Positions 17,273-25,393 of a stretch of DNA of 64,000 nucleotides are shown one piece after another. Each line of letters opens with the position of its first letter. Position 1 is the first letter of the stretch. The notes below the pieces were generated by a model, which was not told the origin of the DNA, ran no database searches, and saw only the letters and a list, made by a program, of their open reading frames with translations. This DNA comes from Labrys wisconsinensis (lineage in GTDB: Bacteria > Pseudomonadota > Alphaproteobacteria > Rhizobiales > Labraceae). The stretch is from NCBI RefSeq assembly GCF_030814995.1, contig NZ_JAUSVX010000001.1:930001-994000 (forward strand). Direction: 5' to 3'. The position numbers and the translations under genes are program-made.

Positions 17273-18598
17273 ATGGCCGACAGCGTCAACATCCACCGTC
17301 TCGCCGGGCTCGCGCCCGAAGCCCGCGCCGCGCTGCTGAAGCGGTCCGAGGCCGATCTCGCCGGCTTCCTCGAGCGGGTGCGGCCGATCGTCGAGGCCGT
17401 GCGGCTGGAGGGCGACGTGGCGCTGGCGCGCTTCGCCCGCGAGTTCGACAAGTCGGAGGTGACGCCCGACGCCATCGCCGCGACGCCGGCCGATTTCGAC
17501 GCCGCCTTTGCAGGCCTGGAGCCCGACGTGCTCGCCGCCATCGAGTTCGCGGTCGGCAACATCAAAAAATTCCACGAGGCGCAGAAGCCCGAGGAGATGT
17601 GGCTGAAGGAGATCCGGCCCGGCGCCTTCGCCGGCGACCGCGTCCGCCCGATCCCGTCCGTCGCCTGCTACGTGCCGCGCGGCAAGGGCTCGTTCCCGAG
17701 CGTCGTGATGATGACCACCATCCCCGCCGTGGTCGCCGGGGTGAAGGACATCGCGATCATCACCCCGCCCGGTCCGGGCGGCAAGATCGACGCCGCCACG
17801 CTGGTCGCGGCCCGGCTCGCCGGCGTCGACAAGGTCTACAAATGCGGCGGCGCCCAGGGCATCGCCGCGGTCGCCTATGGGACTGAGACCATCGGGCGCG
17901 CCGTCAAGGTGGTCGGGCCCGGCAGCCCGTTCGTGGTCGCGGCCAAGCGCCTGCTCGCCGACATCATCGACCCCGGCATTCCCGCCGGCCCGAGCGAGGC
18001 GATCATCCTGGCCGACGGCACGGCCGACGGCCGGCTGGCGGCGCTCGACCTGCTGATCGAGGCCGAGCACGGCCCGGACTCCTCGGCCTATCTCGTCACC
18101 TCCAGCGAGGCTGTCGCCGCCGCGGCGGCCGCCGCCCTGCCCGGCTATTGGGCCAAGATGGGGCCGCAGCGCGTCGAATTCTCCAGGGCGGTGCTGTGCG
18201 GGCCGCGCGGCGGCATCGTGCTGGCGCCGGACTTCGACGCGGCGATCGCCTTCGTCAACGACTATGCGCCCGAGCATCTGGAGATCCTCTCGGACGAGCC
18301 CTTCGCCCATCTCGGACGCATCGAGCATGCCGGCGAGATCCTGCTCGGCAAGCACACCCCGGTGACCCTGGGCAATTTCGTGCTCGGGCCGGATGCCGTG
18401 CTGCCGACAAGCCGAGCGGCGCTGACCCACTCGCCGCTCTCGGTGTTCGACTTCATGAAGCGCACCTCGGTCGGCTATGTCACGGCGCCGGCCTATCCCG
18501 AGCTCGCCCGCCACGCCCGGGTCCTCGCCCGCTACGAGGGCTTCGACGCCCACGCCAACGCCATCTCGGAGATCCGCGACGGGCTGATGAAGCGCTGA
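17273..18598 (+). CDS. Diverged histidinol-dehydrogenase-family protein
   Basis: 441-residue member of the HisD superfamily, NAD-dependent alcohol-to-acid dehydrogenases. Catalytic Glu-His is kept (E334-H335 in NDYAPEHLEI) and GGAQGIAAVAYGTETI plus PGIPAGPSEAIILAD are conserved. The E. coli HisD zinc ligands Gln259/His262/Asp360/His419 align to E263/H266/N368/H427, and the substrate His367 aligns to A375. Histidinol is therefore an unlikely substrate. It follows the SDR gene in an operon and precedes repeat copy C. HisD relatives outside histidine synthesis include sulfopropanediol dehydrogenase HpsN. The activity here is unknown. Confidence 0.88.
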   Translation: MADSVNIHRLAGLAPEARAALLKRSEADLAGFLERVRPIVEAVRLEGDVALARFAREFDKSEVTPDAIAATPADFDAAFAGLEPDVLAAIEFAVGNIKKFHEAQKPEEMWLKEIRPGAFAGDRVRPIPSVACYVPRGKGSFPSVVMMTTIPAVVAGVKDIAIITPPGPGGKIDAATLVAARLAGVDKVYKCGGAQGIAAVAYGTETIGRAVKVVGPGSPFVVAAKRLLADIIDPGIPAGPSEAIILADGTADGRLAALDLLIEAEHGPDSSAYLVTSSEAVAAAAAAALPGYWAKMGPQRVEFSRAVLCGPRGGIVLAPDFDAAIAFVNDYAPEHLEILSDEPFAHLGRIEHAGEILLGKHTPVTLGNFVLGPDAVLPTSRAALTHSPLSVFDFMKRTSVGYVTAPAYPELARHARVLARYEGFDAHANAISEIRDGLMKR

Positions 18599-18644
18599 GG
18601 GGCGGCGTCGGGAGACAAGGGTTGGGGGCGCGGCGCCTGCCGCT

Positions 18645-18786
18645 CCCCTCCCCCTTGCGGGGAGGGGTGAGGGGCTGGGGGGTCCATCAGGATAGGGAGC
18701 CGCACGTTGCCCAGGGCGCCCTTTGCAGGCCGATCCGCCTCGTTTTGCGCGACCCCCACCGCTTCCCCTCCCCGCAAGGGGGAGGG
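18645..18786. repeat. Palindromic intergenic repeat, copy C
   Basis: 142 bases. The left arm CCCCTCCCCCTTGCGGGG matches the reverse complement of the right arm at 18766-18786. The core GTCCATCAGGATAGGG, GGGCGCCCTTTGCAG and ATCCGCCTCGTTTTGC matches copies A and B. It lies between convergent genes (HDH homologue and HutC-like regulator), where it could terminate both. Confidence 0.9.
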
Positions 18787-18821
18787 AAAAACAAGCGTCG
18801 CGGCTCGGTCTGACACCGCCC

Positions 18822-19556
18822 TCAGCGCTCCCCTACCTTGTAGCGGCTGGCGAGCGAGGAGCGCGCGCCGGGATAGACGAAGCTGTTGAAGGTCGCGACT
18901 GCGGCGCCCGACCAGGTGCGGCGCTGCATGGTGAGGCAGGGAGCGCCGGGGGCGAGGGCGAGGACCTCGGCGATCTCCTGGCTCGCGGCCGTCGCCGACA
19001 GGACGTGCTCGACCTCGGTCATCGGCACGACCTTCTGCAGATATTCGTAGGTCGTCGTCGCCGTGAAATCCTGCTCGAGATAGAGTGGGGCGAGGTCCGG
19101 GTTGACGAAGCGCTCTTCGAGCTGCGCCGGCGCGTCGTCTTCCAGGTGCAGGATCAGCGAGTGGAACAGCGGCCCCGCCGGCCGCGGCGCGAAGGCCTCG
19201 ACCAGGTCGGGCGAGGGCGGCACCTCTTCGAGGTAGAACACCTTGGCCCGGTGCTGGTGGCCGCGGGCGCGGATCTCCCCGGCAATGTCGCGGACCTCGA
19301 CCAGCGCCGAGTGGCGCCGCGACGGGGCCACGAAGGTGCCGACGCCCTGCACCCGGTGGATCAGCCCGGCCGCGGTCAACTCGCGCAGGGCGCGGTGCAC
19401 CGTCATGCGCGAGACACCGAACTGCTCGACGAAGACGTGCTCGGAGGGCAGGCGGTGATCGACCGGCCATTCGCCCGAGCCGATCTTCTCCAGGACATAG
19501 CCTTTCACGCGCTCGTAGAGCGGGCTCGCCGGGTTGGGCAGGGTCATCGTCCGCAT
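18822..19556 (-). CDS. GntR-family regulator, HutC subfamily
   Basis: 244-residue repressor closely resembling histidine-utilisation repressor HutC. The winged helix is PLYERVKGYVLEKIGSGEWPVDHRLPSEHVFVEQFGVSRMTVHRALRELTAAGLIHRVQGVGTFVA. The UTRA domain is ALVEVRDIAGEIRARGHQHRAKVFYLEE...LEERFVNPDLAPLYLEQDFTATTTYEYL, with the Glu-Glu-Arg effector motif. No hutH/U/I/G genes are in the window. It is divergent from the TauA-like binding protein, and operator-like GTNTANAC sites occur both there and before the SDR-HDH pair, so these are its probable targets. In HutC the effector is urocanate; here it need not be. Confidence 0.9.
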   Translation of the reverse strand: MRTMTLPNPASPLYERVKGYVLEKIGSGEWPVDHRLPSEHVFVEQFGVSRMTVHRALRELTAAGLIHRVQGVGTFVAPSRRHSALVEVRDIAGEIRARGHQHRAKVFYLEEVPPSPDLVEAFAPRPAGPLFHSLILHLEDDAPAQLEERFVNPDLAPLYLEQDFTATTTYEYLQKVVPMTEVEHVLSATAASQEIAEVLALAPGAPCLTMQRRTWSGAAVATFNSFVYPGARSSLASRYKVGER

Positions 19557-19571
19557 CCGGGGCAGGTCATA

Positions 19572-19586
19572 TAGACAGGTCTAAAC
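19572..19586. promoter_or_regulatory. HutC-type operator between the divergent regulator and transport operon
   Basis: TAGAC-AG-GTCTA (19572-19583) is a perfect inverted repeat and GTCTAAAC (19579-19586) matches the subfamily core GTNTANAC. TTGACA at 19593-19598 could be the -35 of the rightward promoter, though its -10 is unclear. Confidence 0.6.
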
Positions 19587-19654
19587 AAGCGGTTGACAAG
19601 CCGCAAGCCCGGCCCCCAAATCGCGCCGCTAGAGAAAAGAGGGGAGTTGCTACG

Positions 19655-20665
19655 ATGGATCTGCTCATGAACCGCCGGCGGCTGATGCAGGCCGGCGCCG
19701 GCCTCGCCCTGGGCGCCACCGCCTTCGGCCGGGCCTTCGCGCAGGAAATCCCGGCCAAGCCCGAGGCGGGCGCCATCAAGATGGCGATCGAGCCCTGGCT
19801 CGGCTACGGCCAGTGGCATGTCGCGGCCAAGAAGGGCCTGTTCAAGGCGGCCGGCCTCGACGAGGTCGAGATCGTCAACTTCACCACCGACGCCGATCTC
19901 AACGCCGCCCTCGCCTCGGGCCAGACCCAGTGCGGCAACATCGCCACCCACACCGCCATGGCCTTCGCCGCGGCCGGCCTGCCGATCAAGATCGTCGCCC
20001 TGCTCGACGTGTCGATGACCGCCGATGCCATGATCACCGACGGCTCGGTCGCCTCGATCGCCGACCTCAAGGGCAAGCAGGTCGCCTTCGAGGAAGGCAC
20101 CACCAGCGACATCCTGCTGAACTATGCCCTCAGCAAGAACGGCATGACCATCGCCGACATCCAGAAGGTGCCGATGCCGGCCGCCGACGCCGGCACGGCG
20201 CTGATCGCCGGCAAGGTGCCGGTGGCCGTCACCTACGAGCCCTATATCAGCCTGGCCAAGACGCAGAGCGACAAGGTCAAGCTGCTGTTCACCGCCGGCG
20301 AGAATCCCGGCCTGATCTCCGACGTCTTCGTGGTGCGCGAGGAGTTCCTGGCCGCCAAGCCCGGCCAGGTCGTGGCGCTGCTCAAGGCCTGGGACGCAGC
20401 CCTTTCCGCCTACCGCGCCGACACGACCGCAGCCCAGGCGATCATCGCCGAGGCCGTCGGCGCCAAGCCCGAGGAGCTCAAGACGGCGTTCGAGGGCGTC
20501 ACCTATTATTCGCTCGCCGAGAACAGGACCCATCTGTCCGGCGACTTCCTCGCCAAGGTCGTGCCGGAGGTGAAGGCCGCGGCGACCAAGGCCGGCCTCC
20601 TGACCAAGGATGTCGACGTCGCCAAGCTGATCGACGGCCGCTTCGTCGATGCCGCCAGCAAGTGA
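19655..20665 (+). CDS. NMT1/TauA-family ABC transporter substrate-binding protein
   Basis: 336-residue periplasmic binding protein of the sulfonate/nitrate/thiamine-precursor class. The N-terminus MNRRRLMQAGAGLALGATAFGRAFAQ (after a few residues) has a twin-arginine-like start, so Tat export is possible. The family fold is shown by MAIEPWLGYGQWHVAAKKGLFKAAGLDEVEIVNFTTDADLNAALASGQTQCGNIATHTA and the ADLKGKQVAFEEGTTSDILL segment. Its gene overlaps the permease gene by 17 bases. The ligand is unknown; sulfonates, nitriles, pyrimidines and aromatics are all known for relatives. Confidence 0.92.
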   Translation: MDLLMNRRRLMQAGAGLALGATAFGRAFAQEIPAKPEAGAIKMAIEPWLGYGQWHVAAKKGLFKAAGLDEVEIVNFTTDADLNAALASGQTQCGNIATHTAMAFAAAGLPIKIVALLDVSMTADAMITDGSVASIADLKGKQVAFEEGTTSDILLNYALSKNGMTIADIQKVPMPAADAGTALIAGKVPVAVTYEPYISLAKTQSDKVKLLFTAGENPGLISDVFVVREEFLAAKPGQVVALLKAWDAALSAYRADTTAAQAIIAEAVGAKPEELKTAFEGVTYYSLAENRTHLSGDFLAKVVPEVKAAATKAGLLTKDVDVAKLIDGRFVDAASK

Positions 20666-21491
20666 AGCAGCGGGGCGGACGAGGCCGAGGTCACGCCCCC
20701 GCCGGCGGCTGTTCGCGCTCACCACCAGGCTGACGACGCGGGAATTCGTCCGCGTCGCCGCGCTCGTCTTCGCCGCCATCGCCTTCCTCTGGTGGGCCGT
20801 GACCGCGGCCGGGCTGGTGCGCCCGCTGTTCCTGCCCTCGCCGGCGATGGTGCTCGCGCGCCTCGCGGACCTGGCGTCCGGCGGCCAGCTCGCCGCCGAC
20901 ATGGCGGTGAGCGTCTATCGCATCATGCTGGGCTTCCTCATCTCCACCGCCTTCGCCGTGCCCATCGGCGTGCTGATCGGCTCCTACCGCGCCTGGGAGG
21001 CGGCGATCGAGCCCTTCGTCGACTTCATCCGCTACATGCCGGTGGTCGCCTTCGTGCCGCTGACCATCCTGTGGACCGGCACGGGCGACGCCCAGAAATT
21101 CCTGATCATCTGGATCGGCACCTTCTTCCAGCAGGTCCTCCTGGTGATGGACAACGTCAAGTCGGTGCCGACCGACTTCGTCAATGTCGGCCGCACCCTG
21201 GAAATGTCGGAGCCGAAGATCCTGACCCGCATCATCCTGCCCTCCGCCATGCCGGGGATCTGGGATTCCCTGCGCATCAGCCTCGGCTGGGCCTGGACCT
21301 GGCTGGTGGTGGCCGAGCTGGTCGCCGCGACCTCGGGCCTGGGCTATCGCATCACCACGGCGCAGCGCTTCTTCCAGACCGATACGATCTTCGGCTATCT
21401 CCTGGTGCTCGGCATCCTCGGCCTCACCACCGACCAGGCGATGAAGGCGATCGGCCGACGCCTGTTCCGCTACCTCGCCGTGCGCCGATGA
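20649..21491 (+). CDS. TauC/SsuC-family ABC transporter permease
   Basis: 280-residue inner-membrane permease. A basic N-terminus (RTRPRSRPRRR) precedes about six helices. FIRYMPVVAFVPLTILWTGTGDAQKF is the characteristic P..a..PL...wfG.g...k stretch of the family, and NVGRTLEMSEPKILTRIILPSAMPGIWDSLRISLGWAWTWLVVAEL is the EAA coupling loop and following helix. It overlaps the genes on both sides (17 bases upstream, 4 downstream), so the three importer genes are translationally coupled. Confidence 0.93.
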   Translation: MPPASEAAGRTRPRSRPRRRLFALTTRLTTREFVRVAALVFAAIAFLWWAVTAAGLVRPLFLPSPAMVLARLADLASGGQLAADMAVSVYRIMLGFLISTAFAVPIGVLIGSYRAWEAAIEPFVDFIRYMPVVAFVPLTILWTGTGDAQKFLIIWIGTFFQQVLLVMDNVKSVPTDFVNVGRTLEMSEPKILTRIILPSAMPGIWDSLRISLGWAWTWLVVAELVAATSGLGYRITTAQRFFQTDTIFGYLLVLGILGLTTDQAMKAIGRRLFRYLAVRR

Positions 21492-22282
21492 CCCCCAAGC
21501 TCCACATTGCCGGCCTCGGCAAGACCTTTCGCGGCGACCGCGGCGACGTCGTCGCCCTCGACGGCGTGACGCTCGACCTCGCCGAGAACGAGTTCGTCTC
21601 GCTGGTCGGCACCTCCGGCTGCGGCAAGTCCACGCTGCTCTCCATCGTCGCCGGCCTGGAGGAGCACGACCAGGGCGAGCTCCTGGTCGACGGCCAGCCG
21701 ATCGAGGGGCCGGGGCGCGACCGCGGCGTGGTGTTCCAGAGCTACACGCTGCTCCCCTGGCTGACGGCGCAGGGCAATGTCGAGTTCGCCCTCAAGGCGG
21801 CCGGCCGCAGTGCCGCCGAGGCCCGGGCGGTCGCCGCCGACCACCTCGCGCTCGTCGGCCTGACCGGCTTCGCCGACGCCTATCCCAGCGAGCTCTCCGG
21901 CGGCATGAAGCAGCGCGTCGCCATCGCCCGGGCCCTGTCCTACCGGCCCAAGATGCTGCTGATGGACGAGCCCTTCGGCGCGCTCGACGCCCTGACCCGC
22001 CACCATATGCAGGAGCTGCTCGCCCGCATCTGGGAGCGCCACCGCCTCACCGTGCTGTTCGTCACCCATGACGTGGAAGAGGCGGTCTACATGTCCGACC
22101 GCGTCGCCGTCATGTCGAACCGCCCGGGCCGGATCAAGACCATCGTGCCGATCGACCTGCCGCGCCCGCGCACCTATGCCATGGTGGCGACCGCCGCCTT
22201 CGCCGACCTGCAGCACCGGGTGCTGGACGAGATCCGGGCGGAGTCGATCGCCATCGCCGCGCTGGGGGATGCGCTGGGGTAG
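21488..22282 (+). CDS. TauB/SsuB-family ABC transporter ATP-binding protein
   Basis: 264-residue ATPase. Walker A GTSGCGKST, Q-loop VVFQSYTLLPWLTAQGNV, signature [15 protein letters not shown], Walker B MLLMDEPFGALDALTR and switch THD are intact. LLPWLT after the Q-loop is typical of the nitrate/sulfonate/taurine family. The ATG overlaps the permease stop as ATGA. It completes the importer that faces the HutC-like regulator. Confidence 0.94.
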   Translation: MTPKLHIAGLGKTFRGDRGDVVALDGVTLDLAENEFVSLVGTSGCGKSTLLSIVAGLEEHDQGELLVDGQPIEGPGRDRGVVFQSYTLLPWLTAQGNVEFALKAAGRSAAEARAVAADHLALVGLTGFADAYPSELSGGMKQRVAIARALSYRPKMLLMDEPFGALDALTRHHMQELLARIWERHRLTVLFVTHDVEEAVYMSDRVAVMSNRPGRIKTIVPIDLPRPRTYAMVATAAFADLQHRVLDEIRAESIAIAALGDALG

Positions 22283-22340
22283 GCGCGTCGCATCGCCGAA
22301 AGCATTTGGTCTCGCCGTCGCACGACGATAGAAGCGAACC

Positions 22341-23693
22341 ATGATGCCGGGCGCCAAACTCCCCTCGCTCCTGAAGACCGTCGCCGAGGACAGCCGCTTC
22401 GCCTTCATGCTGGCGCTAGGCTTCAGCTCCGGGCTGCCGTTCCTCCTCGTCTTCTCGACGCAATCGGCGCGGCTGCGGGAGTCCGGGATCTCGCTGACCG
22501 ATATCGGCCTGATCAGCTATGTCGCGCTGGCCTACAGCTTCAAGTTCGCCTGGGCACCGCTCATCGACCGGTTCGACCCGCCGGTGCTGACGAGATTTCT
22601 CGGCCGGCGGCGCGGCTGGATGCTGCTGACGCAGCTCGGCGTCGCCCTCGGCCTCCTCGGCCTCGCTTTCAGTGATCCCCGCACTGCCCTGTGGCCAACG
22701 ATCGTCTGCGCCGCCTTCACCGCCTTCTCAGCCGCCAGCCAGGACGTGGTGATCGACGGCTGGCGCATCGACGTCGCGCCCACCGAGAACCAGGGCATGA
22801 TGCTGGCCTGCAACCAGCTCGGCTATCGCTTGGCCCTGCTCAGCGCCGGCGCCGGCGCCTTCTACATCGCCGACCTCGCCGACTGGCGGAGCGCCTACCT
22901 CGTCATGATGCTGCTGATGGTGATCGGCATGACGGCGACGGTCTTCGCACCGGACAAGCGGGCTCCGACCGAGGTCGAGGCGAGCGGCGACGCTCCCGAC
23001 AGGACGCGTGGCGATGCCGGCCGGCCGGCCACCCTCGTGGGGTCCTTCGTCGCACCGCTCGGCGACTTCGTCAGGCGCCTGGGCTGGACACTGGTGCCGA
23101 TCCTGCTGCTCGTCGCGATCTATCGCCTGCCCGACTTCGTCTCCGGCGTGATGGCCAATCCGCTCTATATCGACCTCGGCTTTTCCAAGTCTGACATCGC
23201 CACCGTCTCCAAGCTCTACGGCGTCTGGGTCGGCCTGATCGGCGCCTTCGCCGGCGGCATCGCCGTGGCGCGCCTCGGCCTGATGCCCTCGCTCCTGTTC
23301 GGGGGGATCGCAGCGGCGGCCTCGCATCTCAGCATGGCGCTGCTGGCCGCGAGCGGTGCCAGGTACGGGCTGCTGACGCTCGCGGTCAGCGTCGAGAATT
23401 TCGCCGGCAGCTTCGCCGGCACCGTGCTGGCGGCCTACATGTCGTCACTGACCTCTCAGGCCTTCGCCGCCACGCAATACGCCCTGCTGAGCTCGCTCTA
23501 CGCCCTGCCCGGCAAGTTCATCGGCGGCCTTTCCGGCAAGATCGTCGACACGATCGGCTATCCCGCCTTCTTCGTCTCGACGTCGACCATTGGCGTGCCC
23601 GTCGCCATTCTCTGCCTGATCATCTGGTATGCCTCCGCGCGGCGGCCGGAGGCGTCGCCGGAAGCGAAGGAGGCTCGGCAGGGCGCGGCCTGA
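22341..23693 (+). CDS. ampG: AmpG-like muropeptide MFS transporter
   Basis: 450-residue major-facilitator protein with about 12 hydrophobic helices. FMLALGFSSGLPFLLVFSTQSARLRESGISLTDIGLISYVALAYSFKFAWAPLIDRFDPPVLTRFLGRRRGWMLLTQL is the AmpG signature region, and AASQDVVIDGWRIDVAPTENQGMM follows in transmembrane segment 4/5. AmpG imports anhydro-muropeptides for cell-wall recycling and, in many bacteria, beta-lactamase induction. The gene appears monocistronic, 58 bases after the TauB-like gene. A second ATG at 22344 cannot be distinguished from 22341. Confidence 0.9.
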   Translation: MMPGAKLPSLLKTVAEDSRFAFMLALGFSSGLPFLLVFSTQSARLRESGISLTDIGLISYVALAYSFKFAWAPLIDRFDPPVLTRFLGRRRGWMLLTQLGVALGLLGLAFSDPRTALWPTIVCAAFTAFSAASQDVVIDGWRIDVAPTENQGMMLACNQLGYRLALLSAGAGAFYIADLADWRSAYLVMMLLMVIGMTATVFAPDKRAPTEVEASGDAPDRTRGDAGRPATLVGSFVAPLGDFVRRLGWTLVPILLLVAIYRLPDFVSGVMANPLYIDLGFSKSDIATVSKLYGVWVGLIGAFAGGIAVARLGLMPSLLFGGIAAAASHLSMALLAASGARYGLLTLAVSVENFAGSFAGTVLAAYMSSLTSQAFAATQYALLSSLYALPGKFIGGLSGKIVDTIGYPAFFVSTSTIGVPVAILCLIIWYASARRPEASPEAKEARQGAA

Positions 23694-23789
23694 GGGCCCG
23701 GCGGGGGCTGATCGCGAGGCCTGGGGCGATCGCCTACCAGGGGGCATCGTGAAGAACCCGTCGTACCAACGACAAAACGCCGGAATGTC

Positions 23790-24420
23790 CTGCTCGCTTC
23801 ATTTCTACTGATTTGGAGCACGCACGACGAAGAGAAAGGCCTTCACCACTCCCTTCTCATGCACCTGAGGCAAGAATTTACATCTATTTGAGCTGACATC
23901 TGAAATTCTACGCTCTTGATTACATTACTTTCTGCGATATCTCTCAGCAACTTTGGAAGATCCTGAACAAGAAGTGGCCGGATCGGGATCGTCTTGAGTT
24001 CATATACGTTCAATTCGTGCTTTTGGGTACGATAGACATCGCTCCAGTCAAACACGAAAAAACCCCTCGTCGCCAAATCTATGAAATCGTCAGCCATTCC
24101 AAATTCGTTTGCAAGTATCGAATCGCAACATATGGGAAGATCGAAGAGACTCGCCTCGATACCGCCGATGAATTCCTCACCACGCTCGATCAGTGAAATC
24201 GGGATAGGCCCTTGTCCACCGGTAACGAAGGATCCGACTTGACCAAGCGAGTCCGAGGCGATCCACATTGCGTCAATATCGCTCGGATAACGGGGCATTG
24301 TATTTCATTCTCCAATTTCATCGGAATAGTCTCGAAGACGTGTGATGCCCCGACACGCCAAGCTTGCAAGAGATCAGGATCCGGCAAGATCTAGCGCGGT
24401 CGGGCGCGACGCGTCGAGCG
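23790..24420. other. AT-rich patch of about 0.6 kb containing one orphan gene
   Basis: Base composition drops visibly here from the surrounding strongly GC-rich DNA (for example AAATTTACATC-like runs around 23870-23920). It holds one reverse-strand gene and no recognisable mobile-element sequence. This is consistent with a small horizontally acquired insertion. Confidence 0.7.
23843..24298 (-). CDS. Orphan hypothetical protein, possible immunity protein
   Basis: 151 residues, no enzyme motif recognised. The N-terminal DIDAMWIASDSLGQVGSFVTGGQGPIP and the middle RGFFVFDWSDVYRT...VYELKTIP look like a family of small conserved hypothetical proteins that I recall from polymorphic-toxin immunity loci, but I cannot confirm this. 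The C-terminus holds CLRCMRREW. Codon use is AT-rich and unlike its neighbours, and no toxin gene is adjacent. It is flanked by about 150 and 205 non-coding bases. Confidence 0.65.
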   Translation of the reverse strand: MPRYPSDIDAMWIASDSLGQVGSFVTGGQGPIPISLIERGEEFIGGIEASLFDLPICCDSILANEFGMADDFIDLATRGFFVFDWSDVYRTQKHELNVYELKTIPIRPLLVQDLPKLLRDIAESNVIKSVEFQMSAQIDVNSCLRCMRREW

Positions 24421-24503
24421 TCCTTTCCAAACCGAACGCTATCTGGATTCCTCAACCACCGCGGGTAGGAGGGGGGCAACCGTCGCCCGCCCAATCCCCC
24501 CCC

Positions 24504-25388
24504 TCACCGCACCGCGAACGCCGTCTGCACCGCGCGGTTGACCGCGACCGGCAGCACCGACATGTGGGTCTCCCTTGGATGGAGCTCGAAGCCGGCGCGG
24601 ATGCCCGGGATGGCGGCGAGGTCGGCGGCCATCTCGCGCGCCAGGCCCTCGGTGCGGATCAGCGCCTTCTGCTTCAGCCGCTCGGCCGCGTCGGGCGCCG
24701 CCTCCTGGAAGGGGGCGAGGCGATCGCCCTCGTACTCGCCGGCCGAGAGCAGCACCTGCGCATCGAGCCCCTCGGGCGGCGCGAAGGCGCGGCGGTAGCG
24801 GCCGATCAGCGTGTCCTCCCAATAGATCGCCGGGCTCGCGGCGATCCAGCGGCGAAAGGCGCGTGGCCGGGTGAACAGGGCGTAGAGCGCGAACAGGCCG
24901 CCGAAGGAATGGCCGAACAGCGCCTGGCGCTCGCGGTCGATCGGCAGGCGGCTCTCGACCCAGGGCTTCAGCTCCGTCTCGATGAAGCTGAGGAACGCCT
25001 CGGCCCCGCCGGTGCGCACCGGCGGACCGCCGGCATGGAAGGGCGGATAGGCCTGGCCCGGCGGCGGCCCGAGATCACAGGAGCGGCGCAGCGGGTCGTA
25101 GGGGCCGTCGACGGGGTAGCCGATGGCGACGATCACCCCCGGTGCGACATTGGTGCCGGTGGGGTAGCTCGCCTGAACGCTGAGCGCATCGACGGCGGTG
25201 GCGATCACCGCATTGCCGTCGGTCATGTAGAGCACCGGCCAGCCCTGCGCCGGCGCCGGCCCGGTCGGCGCATGGACGAAGACGCGGTAAGGCTCGCCGC
25301 CCGATGCCGGAGCGATGTCGTGGCGGGTGGTGCCGGCGATGGGCGCGGCGGCGGGATCGGTCATGACGGACTCGCAGGGTTCGGGCAT
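24504..25388 (-). CDS. Alpha/beta-hydrolase esterase, Fes/IroE-like
   Basis: 294-residue soluble or periplasmic-facing esterase of the esterase-D/enterochelin-esterase fold. The nucleophile elbow is GHSFGG (FGHSFGGLFALYALFTRP), the acid is probably in LLSAGEYEGD, and the catalytic His in HPRETHMSVLP. It starts 5 bases after the fused siderophore permease, so it is the last gene of that operon. IroE/Fes relatives hydrolyse ferric siderophores to release iron, and this is the likely role. The start is ATG 25388; ATG 25364 (MTDPAAAPIAG) is equally possible. Confidence 0.87.
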   Translation of the reverse strand: MPEPCESVMTDPAAAPIAGTTRHDIAPASGGEPYRVFVHAPTGPAPAQGWPVLYMTDGNAVIATAVDALSVQASYPTGTNVAPGVIVAIGYPVDGPYDPLRRSCDLGPPPGQAYPPFHAGGPPVRTGGAEAFLSFIETELKPWVESRLPIDRERQALFGHSFGGLFALYALFTRPRAFRRWIAASPAIYWEDTLIGRYRRAFAPPEGLDAQVLLSAGEYEGDRLAPFQEAAPDAAERLKQKALIRTEGLAREMAADLAAIPGIRAGFELHPRETHMSVLPVAVNRAVQTAFAVR

Positions 25389-25393
25389 GGGGG

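Noticed and set aside
17273-18598. Biosynthetic histidinol dehydrogenase hisD
   Set aside because: Substrate His and two zinc ligands are replaced, and no his genes are nearby.
18822-19556. True histidine-utilisation repressor
   Set aside because: No hut enzyme gene in the window; kept as HutC subfamily only.
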